DNA of 37,406 nucleotides from Smithella sp. D17 (GTDB lineage: Bacteria > Desulfobacterota > Syntrophia > Syntrophales > Smithellaceae). Shown in pieces: positions 1 through 6,787 of this stretch. Below the pieces are notes generated by a model. That model saw only the letters and a program-made list of their open reading frames with translations. It did not search any database and was not told where the DNA came from. Every line of letters begins with the position of its first letter. The stretch's first letter is position 1. A program made the position numbers and the translations under genes. The stretch is taken from the NCBI GenBank assembly GCA_000753945.1, contig JQOA01000002.1, forward strand, positions 1-37,406, given 5' to 3'.

Positions 1-48
1 AGAAGAAAGAAGTTTAATTAACAAATAATAAAACTTAGGAGATGCCCA

Positions 49-1773
49 ATGGCAAAAGAAGTACAGTCTGATGAAGTTAATAAATTAATTTTACTGGGCG
101 AAGAAAAAGGTTTTCTAACTTACGATGATGTCAACGATACATTGCTGCCGGATGTAACATCTTCGGAGCAAATTGATGATATTATTATGCTTTTTGGAGA
201 AAAGAATATTGATATCATTGATACCGAGCAGGGCGAAAAGTTGACTGTGAAAAAACCGGTTAAAGATATAAGCATTGGCACCACTAATTTTAAAGAGATG
301 CTGGCTCTGGTTTCCACTGTAGACAAAACCGGCGACCCGGTAAAAATGTATCTGCGCGAGATGGGATCGGTTTCTCTGTTGAGTCGCGAAGGAGAAGTGG
401 AAATAGCCAAAAAAATCGAGGAAGGCGCGCGCGAAACAATGTCGGCAATTTTTCGTCTGTCCGTTTCGATTAATGAAGTGTTCAATATCGGAGATAAACT
501 GATAAGCGGTGAAATTAAGAGCAAACATGTTGTCGACAATATTGAAGATGAAGAAGGCTTCATGGAAGAGGATGAACATAAGGAAAGAATCCTGAAACTG
601 ATAGGCAGAATTAGGAAATTTAATGATGAAAATAATATTTTGCGCGCGAAGCTCAAGTCCAGTACTTTAAGTATTAAGAAGCGAGAATTATTAAAAGCCG
701 ACTTGGAGAAAAACACAAAAAACATTATCACTCTTTGCCGGAAGATTCGTTTCAGTAAAAAACAAATTCATCGGTTTATTGAACGCCTGCGGAATTCCGC
801 TGATGAAATTGAAGTGGCGGAAAAAGTTGCTGCGCCTTACAAAAAAGAAACAAAAACAACCGCAGCTAAGTCGAAAAAAGATAAAAGAGGTGTTGCCAAA
901 AAAGAAGTTATTCAGGTAAAACCGTCTAAAAAAAATGATGCGGCAGTCAGGGAAGCGCATAAAAAGATAAGGCAAATTGAAAAGGAAGTAGGTATATCAG
1001 CAACAGCTCTTAAAACGATTATTAAGACGATAGAAGAAGGTGAAAGAAAAGCGGAAATAGCTCAACGGACGCTTGTAGAAGCAAATTTACGGCTGGTTGT
1101 GAGTATCGCTAAAAAATACACTAATCGTGGATTGCAGTTTCTGGATTTGATTCAGGAAGGCAATATCGGTTTGATGAAGGCCGTGGATAAATTTGAGTAT
1201 CAGCGTGGTTATAAATTTTCTACTTATGCTACATGGTGGATCAGACAGGCGATCACACGGGCTATTGCTGATCAAGCGCGTACGATAAGAATTCCTGTTC
1301 ACATGATTGAGACAATCAACAAGCTTATTCGCACTTCCCGTTATCTGGTGCAGGAGTTAGGTCGAGAGCCTACCCCTGAAGAAATAGCCAATAAAATGGA
1401 ATATCCGCTGGAAAAAGTCAGGAAAGTATTAAAAATTGCCAAAGAACCGATTTCTTTGGAAACTCCTATCGGTGAAGAAGAAGACAGCCATTTAGGCGAT
1501 TTTATCGAAGATAAAAAAATTATATCTCCTTCGGAAGCAACGATCAATATAGATTTGGCGGAACAAACGCGGAAAATATTAAAAACACTGACTTCGCGTG
1601 AAGAGAAAGTTTTACGAATGCGTTTTGGTATTAGCGACCGTTTAAATTCTTTGATGGGAGAAGAAAGAGCGTCAACGGATTTAACAGAGACATTTACGGA
1701 AGTTACCGAAGTTATTGAAGCCCCTGTATTAAAAAAAGTAAAGGATAAATCGAAGAAACGTTCAGCAAAATAG
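49..1773 (+). CDS. rpoD: RNA polymerase sigma factor RpoD-like, with aberrant region 4.2
   Basis: Primary sigma-70 family protein, 574 aa, which directs RNA polymerase to promoters. Domains read in order: region 1.1 (about 10-75), region 1.2 (DPVKMYLREMG, about 96-127), a long Lys-rich non-conserved segment (about 128-330), region 2 (EANLRLV, FLDLIQEGN, YATWWIRQAI; 338-408), region 3 (about 418-495, with EPISLETPIGEEEDSHLGDF) and region 4.1 ending RMRFGI at 528. After that the usual HTH of region 4.2 (LEEVG, TRERIRQ) is not recognisable. A 46-residue acidic-then-basic tail replaces it; only IEAPVLKKVK (556-565) resembles the canonical IEAKALRKLR. Tail length is near normal and the other two frames stop quickly, so a simple frameshift does not explain it. 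The start at 49 follows a TAGGAG-like ribosome site. Identity as an RpoD-family protein is secure; normal function is uncertain. Confidence 0.9.
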   Translation: MAKEVQSDEVNKLILLGEEKGFLTYDDVNDTLLPDVTSSEQIDDIIMLFGEKNIDIIDTEQGEKLTVKKPVKDISIGTTNFKEMLALVSTVDKTGDPVKMYLREMGSVSLLSREGEVEIAKKIEEGARETMSAIFRLSVSINEVFNIGDKLISGEIKSKHVVDNIEDEEGFMEEDEHKERILKLIGRIRKFNDENNILRAKLKSSTLSIKKRELLKADLEKNTKNIITLCRKIRFSKKQIHRFIERLRNSADEIEVAEKVAAPYKKETKTTAAKSKKDKRGVAKKEVIQVKPSKKNDAAVREAHKKIRQIEKEVGISATALKTIIKTIEEGERKAEIAQRTLVEANLRLVVSIAKKYTNRGLQFLDLIQEGNIGLMKAVDKFEYQRGYKFSTYATWWIRQAITRAIADQARTIRIPVHMIETINKLIRTSRYLVQELGREPTPEEIANKMEYPLEKVRKVLKIAKEPISLETPIGEEEDSHLGDFIEDKKIISPSEATINIDLAEQTRKILKTLTSREEKVLRMRFGISDRLNSLMGEERASTDLTETFTEVTEVIEAPVLKKVKDKSKKRSAK

Positions 1774-1783
1774 TAAAATAATA

Positions 1784-1812
1784 TTGACAATCTGTCTATT
1801 TGAATATATCAA
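1784..1812 (+). promoter_or_regulatory. Possible sigma-70 promoter for the tRNA gene
   Basis: A perfect TTGACA lies at 1784-1789, just after rpoD. The -10 is less clear: TATATC at 1805 gives a 15-nt spacer, TATCAA at 1807 a 17-nt spacer. Either would start transcription 20-30 nt before the tRNA. It is the only promoter-like signal in the gap. Confidence 0.35.
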
Positions 1813-1843
1813 GTCTTATTTGACGTATAACAAAGAAAATGGG

Positions 1844-1919
1844 GGGCCTATAGCTCAACTGGTAGAGCCACCGGCTCATAACCGGTAGGTCCCTGGTTCG
1901 ACTCCAGGTGGGCCCACCA
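1844..1919 (+). tRNA. tRNA with CAT anticodon (Ile2 or elongator Met)
   Basis: The full cloverleaf can be drawn. Acceptor GGGCCTA (1844-1850) pairs with TGGGCCC (1909-1915) through one T-G pair; D-stem GCTC/GAGC; anticodon stem ACCGG/CCGGT around CTCATAA with CAT at 1877-1879; T-stem CCTGG/CCAGG with TTCGACT; encoded CCA at 1917-1919. The G1-C72 pair argues against an initiator tRNA. The anticodon arm resembles bacterial tRNA-Ile2, whose C34 is changed to lysidine by TilS, but elongator Met cannot be excluded by eye. Confidence 0.96.
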
Positions 1920-1940
1920 GATAAAACTAGAAGGAAAGCA

Positions 1941-2072
1941 ATGACGACCATAGGGCAAATCATTTTTCGTAAAGGCAAAGGAGGTTTAACAACATTTGTA
2001 ACTGCCGTGATGGGACGAACAGTGTCATCATTACACGGTACAGATGATAAACCTATAAAGATTTATCCTTAA
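1941..2072 (+). CDS. Possible small protein (43 aa), unknown
   Basis: A 43-codon ORF begins with ATG at 1941, five bases after a clear AAGGA ribosome site. It ends directly in the poly-A that opens the terminator at 2071. It starts MTTIGQII and is mildly basic at first (FRKGKGG), with no signal peptide and no recognised domain. It lies 21 bp after the tRNA and may be cotranscribed with it. The good ribosome site and the snug fit before a terminator favour a real gene; the short length and lack of recognised relatives argue against. Not identified. Confidence 0.3.
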   Translation: MTTIGQIIFRKGKGGLTTFVTAVMGRTVSSLHGTDDKPIKIYP

Positions 2073-2105
2073 AAAAAATGCACCCCTGGAAGGTGCATTT
2101 TTTTT
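2071..2105 (+). terminator. Rho-independent terminator
   Basis: ATGCACC (2078-2084) pairs perfectly with GGTGCAT (2092-2098) around a 7-nt loop. An A-run precedes it and a run of eight or more T follows. It closes the tRNA/small-ORF transcript and, because the tracts are symmetrical, could work in both directions. Confidence 0.85.
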
Positions 2106-2138
2106 ATCCAAAATTACAATAGATGAAGGAGAAAGTTA

Positions 2139-2858
2139 TTGAAAGAGAATTTATTATTATTAATAAAACTTCAGGAATGTGATTCACAGTTAGTCAATTT
2201 ATCCTCCAAGAAAAAAAAACTACCGGAAGATACAGATAAGCTGGATAAAGAATTCAACTCTTTTAAAGAAGGAATCGAGAAAAACAAAACAAAGTATGAT
2301 GAACTTAAATCCCGCCATACGGAAAGTGAAAACAAGATTAAAAGACTCAATGAGGGCATTGTAAAAACAAAAGAAAGGTTGCTGGAGGTCAAGAACAATA
2401 AAGAATACCAGGCTATGCTCAAGGAAATAGACATTGCCGAATCATCGCGCGGTAACATTGAAACGGAAATAATCTCGATATTGGAAGAGTTGGATAAACT
2501 TTCTGTTTTAGTAAAAAAAGATGAGGAAATATTCAAACAGAGCAAAAACAAATACGAACAGGAAAAGAAAACAATGGAGAACGATTTAAATACAATAGAT
2601 GCCGATATTTTGGATTGGGAAAAGAAGCGTATTGATTTGAGAAAGAATGTTGCTGAAGATCTCCTGGCTAAGTATGAAAAAATAAAAAAAAGAAATCAGG
2701 GCATCGGTGTAATTTCCGTTTGGAAATCGGTATGCAACGGATGCCATATGAATATTCCGCCGCAGCTTTACAATGAATTGCAAAGATCGGAAGAGTTGCT
2801 TAGTTGTCCCAATTGTGACCGGATTATGTATTTTCAGGATATGGAGAAACCGGCTTAA
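2139..2858 (+). CDS. COG1579-type coiled-coil C4 zinc-ribbon protein (CdsZ-like)
   Basis: A 239-aa cytosolic protein. Residues about 5-175 are charged heptad-rich sequence predicted as a long coiled coil. The C-terminus holds a zinc ribbon with Cys199-x2-Cys202 and Cys223-x2-Cys226. This two-part design, with the CxGC.M..PPQ.YNE..R sequence between the Cys pairs, is typical of COG1579 proteins, probably nucleic-acid-associated regulators; the exact role is not established. The start is TTG at 2139, seven bases after AAGGAG; an ATG at 2123 is out of frame. An RNase HI-like gene follows 5 bp later, so the two are probably cotranscribed. The family call is firm, the function is not. Confidence 0.85.
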   Translation: MKENLLLLIKLQECDSQLVNLSSKKKKLPEDTDKLDKEFNSFKEGIEKNKTKYDELKSRHTESENKIKRLNEGIVKTKERLLEVKNNKEYQAMLKEIDIAESSRGNIETEIISILEELDKLSVLVKKDEEIFKQSKNKYEQEKKTMENDLNTIDADILDWEKKRIDLRKNVAEDLLAKYEKIKKRNQGIGVISVWKSVCNGCHMNIPPQLYNELQRSEELLSCPNCDRIMYFQDMEKPA

Positions 2859-2863
2859 TTCCT

Positions 2864-3271
2864 ATGGTGGAGAGAAATTATAAATTATTCAGTGACGGCG
2901 CTTGCCGTGGCAATCCCGGTGTTGGTGGCGCTGGTGCTGTCATAACGGATGATCGGGAAAATGTTGTTTGGGAAGGCAAGAAATATTTGGGACACTGCAC
3001 CAATAACATCGCTGAATACAGAGCGCTCATTATGGGGCTGAATGGCGCGCTTGATAATGGTTATAAGAATCTGGAAGTCTATCTCGATTCAGAACTTCTG
3101 GCCAGGCAAATCAACGGTTCCTACCGTGTTAAAAATGAAAACCTGAAAATTCTAATGAAAGATATACGAGGCTTACTGTCTTCTTTTGATTCAGTTGCGG
3201 TTAGACACGTTCCCCGGCTTCACAACAGTCATGCCGATAGGTTAGCCAATCTGGCGATTGATGAAAATTAA
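2864..3271 (+). CDS. Ribonuclease HI-like protein
   Basis: A compact 135-aa RNase H fold protein. All four acidic residues of the RNase HI active site can be placed: Asp11 in FSDGACRGNPG, Glu51 in NIAEYRAL, Asp75 in VYLDSELL and Asp125 in HADRLAN. It would cleave the RNA strand of RNA-DNA hybrids, using Mg2+, in the cytoplasm. It is shorter than E. coli RnhA (155 aa) and lacks the basic handle, like the short stand-alone RnhA/YpdQ-type proteins that accompany COG1579 genes in many genomes. It starts 5 bp after the zinc-ribbon gene with only a weak ribosome site, so translation may be coupled. No symbol is given because it need not be the main rnhA. Confidence 0.88.
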   Translation: MVERNYKLFSDGACRGNPGVGGAGAVITDDRENVVWEGKKYLGHCTNNIAEYRALIMGLNGALDNGYKNLEVYLDSELLARQINGSYRVKNENLKILMKDIRGLLSSFDSVAVRHVPRLHNSHADRLANLAIDEN

Positions 3272-3272
3272 A

Positions 3273-3396
3273 GGGGCTGTTGAAAAACGCTCATCTGCTA
3301 CGTTGCGCTGCGAACCGTACCATTCAACATATGTACAGTACGCCTCGTGGTTCTGTTTTTGCGCGCCTTGCATCTGAGCATTTTTGAACAGCCTCC
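3273..3396. repeat. Palindromic intergenic repeat, copy 1
   Basis: About 124 bp with imperfect inverted ends: GGGGCTGTTGAAAAA at the left, TTTTTGAACAGCCTCC at the right. Inner parts also tend to pair (GAACC with GGTTC). It carries GTTGCGCTGC and GCGCGCCTTGCATCTGA, which recur in the copy at 7541-7665. It has no coding potential and resembles a MITE or large REP-type repeat. It sits directly after the RNase HI stop codon. Confidence 0.85.
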
Positions 3397-3520
3397 AAAC
3401 AATAAACTCCTCAAATGGAAATGTGCTAGGACTGTTCCATTTCCGTTATAAGCCACTTTTTTGCAGGATTTGCATTTGATGATGGCTATGTATTTATATA
3501 TACCAGGATAGGCAAAATTA
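3397..3520. other. Non-coding stretch between convergent genes
   Basis: With the repeat at 3273 and the terminator at 3521 this completes the 338-bp gap between convergent genes. The only structure seen is a 7-bp hairpin (GGAAATG pairing with CATTTCC) around 3417-3447. An open stretch of about 58 codons crosses it but has no start codon and no recognisable product. Confidence 0.5.
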
Positions 3521-3551
3521 GAAAAACAATCTTTCGGGAAGAAAGAAATTG
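3521..3551 (-). terminator. Rho-independent terminator of obgE-proB
   Basis: On the minus strand CAAT-tt-CTTTC pairs with GAAAGATTG around a TTCCC loop (9 bp with a 2-nt bulge), followed by TTTTTC. It lies about 60 bp past the proB stop codon. Confidence 0.55.
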
Positions 3552-3609
3552 TATTGAAACGCGCTGGAAGATAAATCTGTTTGGGACTATGTCACCTGCC
3601 GATGAATAT

Positions 3610-4764
3610 TTATGAGGTTTTGCTTTTTAGGTTCTGTTTGGTCACGGCCAGATTATCGCGGTGGATTACTTCGTCATAATCTTTATGGCCCAGAACCTGG
3701 TTGATCTGAGATGTTTTCAGTCCCTTGATTTTGTTAATTTCAGCGGAACTGAAATTAACTAATCCTTTGGCTAGAATTGCGCCTTTGCGATCAACACAGA
3801 CGACCGGATCGCCCAAATCAAAATCTCCTTCCACGTCAATGATGCCTGAAGGAAGCAGGCTCTTGCCTTTTTCCAGCAATGCTTTTTTTGCTCCATCGTC
3901 AATTATAAGTTTGCCTCGGGGGCGCAGGGTGAAAGCGATCCAGTATTTCTTAGAGTTCAGGCGATGTGACATGGGCAAAAACAGCGTGCCTATTTCTTTG
4001 CCCTCCATGATATCAATTAAAACTTTTTTCTTTTTCCCCGGAGCTATAATGCAGGGAATGCCGATAGCCGTAACTTTCTTGGCAGCCTGAAATTTGCTTT
4101 TCATTCCTCCTGTGCCCGCGGATGATGTTTCATCCGTAGCGGCGGCCTCCATTTCTTCGGAACATTCACTGACAACTCGTATAAGTTTAGCTTTTTTAGA
4201 TACCATCGGATTGCAATCATAAAGTCCGTCAGTGCTGGTCAGGTTAATAAAAAGATCGGCTTCAATTATGTTGGCGATCATTGCGGCAAGATTGTCGTTA
4301 TCTCCGAATTTTATTTCATCAACAGCGACGGTATCGTTTTCATTGATAATAGGAATGGTTCCCCATTCCATCAGCGTCGAAAGAGTATTGCGGATATTCA
4401 AATATCTCTGGCGATCGGTAACATCGGAAAACGTCAAAAGTATTTGAGCGACATAAAGTCCGTTTTTTTCGAAAGATTTGGAATAGACGCGCATTAATCT
4501 TCCCTGACCGATAGCGGCTGCGGCCTGTTTTTGGGGAATGCTTTTAAGGCTTTCAGTAATATTCATGCGATGTTTGCCTGAAACAATCGCACCGGAAGTT
4601 ACCAATACTACGGAATATCCTTTTTGCACCAAACTGGACATATCCGACACCAGGGAATCAATGATTTTCAGATCCAGGCCGTCACTACCGGTCAAGACCG
4701 CAGAACCGACCTTGATAAGAATTGTTTTGGCATTGGCGAGGACATCCTGGCGAATATTTTTCAT
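3610..4764 (-). CDS. proB: Glutamate 5-kinase
   Basis: A 384-aa protein catalysing the first step of proline synthesis, ATP-dependent phosphorylation of L-glutamate to gamma-glutamyl phosphate. The amino-acid kinase domain (about 12-265) shows IKVGSAVLTG at the N-terminus, TSGAIVSG, INENDTVAVDEIKFGDND for substrate binding and GTGGMKSK near the nucleotide site. A PUA domain occupies about 285-365. Length fits the PUA-containing bacterial form (about 370 aa). It starts 19 bp after the obgE stop and shares its transcript, a common arrangement. proA, often next, is not here: downstream are a terminator and convergent genes. Confidence 0.97.
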   Translation of the reverse strand: MKNIRQDVLANAKTILIKVGSAVLTGSDGLDLKIIDSLVSDMSSLVQKGYSVVLVTSGAIVSGKHRMNITESLKSIPQKQAAAAIGQGRLMRVYSKSFEKNGLYVAQILLTFSDVTDRQRYLNIRNTLSTLMEWGTIPIINENDTVAVDEIKFGDNDNLAAMIANIIEADLFINLTSTDGLYDCNPMVSKKAKLIRVVSECSEEMEAAATDETSSAGTGGMKSKFQAAKKVTAIGIPCIIAPGKKKKVLIDIMEGKEIGTLFLPMSHRLNSKKYWIAFTLRPRGKLIIDDGAKKALLEKGKSLLPSGIIDVEGDFDLGDPVVCVDRKGAILAKGLVNFSSAEINKIKGLKTSQINQVLGHKDYDEVIHRDNLAVTKQNLKSKTS

Positions 4765-4783
4765 GACTTTATTTGCGTCCGGT

Positions 4784-5779
4784 TTAACTTAATATTTTAA
4801 TTATCCTGTTGAGAATTTCTTTTATTCCTTCTCCGGTAACAGCGGAAAAAGGATGTAATATTATGCCTTTTTTTTTGAATAGAGCAACTTCTTTTTTGGC
4901 ATTTTCTTTCACATAAGGAAGGTCGATTTTATTAAGAACCACAATTTGCGGCTTTTCCATCAATTCGGGATTATAATGCTGTAGTTCCTCGTTGATTGCG
5001 CTATAATTAGACCAGGCGTTAATATTGGGCTCCGTGGAAATATCAATAATGTGAAGCAGCAGGGATGTTCTTTCTATATGTTTTAAAAATTTGATGCCCA
5101 TGCCCAGGCCGTCATGCGCGCCGGAGATGAGGCCCGGTATATCGGCAATGACAAAACTTTTACTGTCTGAATATTTTACAACTCCCAGGTGCGGTGTAAT
5201 AGTGGTGAAAGGGTAATCGGCTATTTTGGGTTTCGCTGCCGACACGCGGGAAATAAAAGTTGACTTTCCGGCGTTGGGAAACCCGATAATGCCTACATCG
5301 GCCAGCAATTTCAATTCCAGTTTGAGCGTAAACTCCTCACCCTCCATTCCCTCTTGAGCGAAGCGGGGTGTCTGATGTGTGGATGTTGTAAAGTGAGCGT
5401 TTCCTTTGCCGCCAATGCCGCCGTGGGCAACGATAAAAGTTTGTTCCGGTTGAGATAAATCGGCGAACACTTCCCCTGTTTCAAAATTTTTTACGATTGT
5501 TCCCACCGGTACGGCAACTACAAGATCTTCAGCGCTTTTACCGGTGCGATGGTTGCCTGAGCCGTGACCGCCATTTTTAGCAAATTGATGCTGTTGATAT
5601 TTTAAATCCAGCAGGGTGTGATGGCTTTCCGTCGCGCGGAAAATAACATCGCCGCCTTTCCCGCCGTCGCCGCCGTCGGGTCCGCCTTTCGGCACGAATT
5701 TTTCACGCCGGAAACTCACACAACCTTTTCCGCCGTGACCGGCCTTGACATAAATTTTTGCTTCATCAACAAATTTCAT
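4784..5779 (-). CDS. obgE: GTPase Obg/CgtA
   Basis: A 331-aa ribosome-associated GTPase involved in late 50S assembly and stress responses. The glycine-rich Obg fold covers about 1-158 (many GGxGG and GGHGSGN turns). The G domain follows with GFPNAGKST (G1), DIPGLISGA (G3), NKIDLP (G4) and a G5-like SAVTGEG. There is no OCT domain, as in many short Obg proteins. The gene follows rplU-rpmA on the same strand, the usual order, but a strong terminator and a repeat element separate it from rpmA. The element at 5860-5915 would lie in or just before its leader. The ribosome site before ATG 5779 is weak. Confidence 0.97.
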   Translation of the reverse strand: MKFVDEAKIYVKAGHGGKGCVSFRREKFVPKGGPDGGDGGKGGDVIFRATESHHTLLDLKYQQHQFAKNGGHGSGNHRTGKSAEDLVVAVPVGTIVKNFETGEVFADLSQPEQTFIVAHGGIGGKGNAHFTTSTHQTPRFAQEGMEGEEFTLKLELKLLADVGIIGFPNAGKSTFISRVSAAKPKIADYPFTTITPHLGVVKYSDSKSFVIADIPGLISGAHDGLGMGIKFLKHIERTSLLLHIIDISTEPNINAWSNYSAINEELQHYNPELMEKPQIVVLNKIDLPYVKENAKKEVALFKKKGIILHPFSAVTGEGIKEILNRIIKILS

Positions 5780-5859
5780 AAATAGTGCCCGGATAGATTT
5801 ATTAGTTAAAATAAATGTCTTTATATTTCGACATCATCATCCCGCGTCGCTTTGCTCCT

Positions 5860-5915
5860 GGGATAGTTCGACCAACGCTTTGAGCTTCACTTCGTTCGCT
5901 GTCAGCGGGTCTCAC
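5860..5915 (-). repeat. 56-nt structured repeat element, copy A
   Basis: Read on the minus strand it aligns without gaps to 23858-23913 (+). Conserved blocks are GTGAGAC, ACGAAGTG and GTTGGTCGAAC-x-ATCCC, separated by 13 and 11 variable bases. The variable arms can pair (7 of 10 pairs, 3x3 internal loop), leaving ACGAAGTG in the loop. ATCCC recurs inverted as GGGAT just after. It lies between the rpmA terminator and obgE. Confidence 0.65.
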
Positions 5916-5920
5916 TAAAA

Positions 5921-5950
5921 TAAAAAGGCGCTTGTTGAACAGCGCCTTTT
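5921..5950 (-). terminator. Rho-independent terminator of rplU-rpmA
   Basis: AAAAGGCGCT (5923-5932) pairs perfectly with AGCGCCTTTT (5941-5950) around an 8-nt loop. On the minus strand T-rich sequence follows (TTTTTATTTTA). It begins 25 bp past the rpmA stop. Confidence 0.88.
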
Positions 5951-5975
5951 AAATTTAAATATGCAGCTATCATTT

Positions 5976-6230
5976 TTATGATGCGTAAACGCTCACTTTT
6001 TTTCTCGTTTTATCAAGCCTTTCATATTTTACCACGCCGTCAATCAGCGAAAAAATAGTAAAATCCTTACCCAATCCCACATTATTGCCCGGGTGAATTT
6101 TTGTTCCTACCTGTCGCACAATGATAGAGCCCGCGTTGATTTTCTGGCCGGCAAACACTTTTATGCCCCGTCTTTGAGAATTACTGTCTCTACCATTGCG
6201 GGAGCTTCCTTGACCTTTTTTATGTGCCAT
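5976..6230 (-). CDS. rpmA: 50S ribosomal protein L27
   Basis: An 84-aa protein, full length for L27, which sits at the peptidyl-transferase centre of the 50S subunit with its N-terminus reaching the tRNA ends. It begins MAHKKGQGSSRNGRDS, the canonical N-terminus without the cleaved extension seen in Firmicutes, and continues with the expected FAGQKINAGSIIVRQ and GTKIHPGNNVG segments. It starts 12 bp after rplU with an AGGAAG ribosome site and shares its promoter. A terminator follows. Confidence 0.98.
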   Translation of the reverse strand: MAHKKGQGSSRNGRDSNSQRRGIKVFAGQKINAGSIIVRQVGTKIHPGNNVGLGKDFTIFSLIDGVVKYERLDKTRKKVSVYAS

Positions 6231-6242
6231 GACTTCCTCCGC

Positions 6243-6554
6243 TTATATTGAAATCTTTGTTATTTTCATATTGGTTAAATTTTGGCGATGTCCGGTCTTC
6301 TTATGAAAACCTTTGCGTCGTATCATATGGTAAACTATAAGTTTCGGACCTTTCTTTTGAGATATAATCTTGCCGACAACCTTGGCACCCTCTACAAAAG
6401 GCTTGCCAATCTTTACATCTTTATCGTCGGAGACCATCAGGACTTCATTAAAAACAACTTCATCTCCCTTTTCACCCATAAGTTTTTCCACAGATAAAAC
6501 ATCACCTTCAGTTACCTTGTGCTGTTTCCCACCTGTTTTTATTACTGCATACAT
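6243..6554 (-). CDS. rplU: 50S ribosomal protein L21
   Basis: A 103-aa 23S rRNA-binding protein, identical in length to E. coli L21. It begins MYAVIKTGGKQHKV and ends with the family's RKGFHKKTGHRQ segment. The ATG at 6554 is chosen because a GAAGG ribosome site lies eight bases upstream and the product then matches the family N-terminus. An ATG two codons earlier (6560) is too close to that site, and longer starts would lie beyond the predicted transcription start. The promoter at 6595-6623 is nearly perfect. The usual next gene upstream in related genomes is not here: an accessory block begins instead. Confidence 0.97.
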   Translation of the reverse strand: MYAVIKTGGKQHKVTEGDVLSVEKLMGEKGDEVVFNEVLMVSDDKDVKIGKPFVEGAKVVGKIISQKKGPKLIVYHMIRRKGFHKKTGHRQNLTNMKITKISI

Positions 6555-6594
6555 AAGCATACCCTTCTTACTTGAATTGAAATTGAACCTGTAG

Positions 6595-6623
6595 CTTATA
6601 GATAAAATGGATCTTTTTGTCAA
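6595..6623 (-). promoter_or_regulatory. Sigma-70 promoter of rplU-rpmA
   Basis: On the minus strand TTGACA (6618-6623) and TATAAG (6595-6600) are separated by exactly 17 bp. The predicted start is near 6588, giving a leader of about 34 nt before rplU. Confidence 0.8.
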
Positions 6624-6787
6624 TAGAATTTAAGTATTAATGAAAAATATTTTATTCCGGGTTCGATTTATAGCTAAGTAGCTGAATTTATACCACAAAA
6701 TAAAGGTTGATAAACTTTAATATTTAATTAAACTTGCTAAGTTGGAATTAAAAAGAGGATAATATATAATTTCACTATATAATCAAC

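Noticed and set aside
115..975. Long minus-strand ORFs opposite rpoD
   Set aside because: They are low-complexity mirror readings of a well-conserved sigma factor gene, without ribosome sites or recognisable motifs. The same applies to the long antisense ORFs inside purU (30568-31353) and the Sel1 gene (35124-35720).
1621..1773. Simple frameshift as the cause of the odd RpoD tail
   Set aside because: Both other frames reach stop codons within about eight codons after RMRFGI, and none encodes TRERIRQ-like sequence.
1844..1919. Initiator tRNA-fMet
   Set aside because: The first acceptor pair is a normal G-C and the anticodon stem lacks the three stacked G-C pairs in the initiator arrangement.
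3460..3614. Open stretch of about 50 codons containing FDDGYVFIYTRIGK
   Set aside because: No start codon, an upstream stop, no ribosome site and no recognised family; it also covers a terminator. Probably chance.
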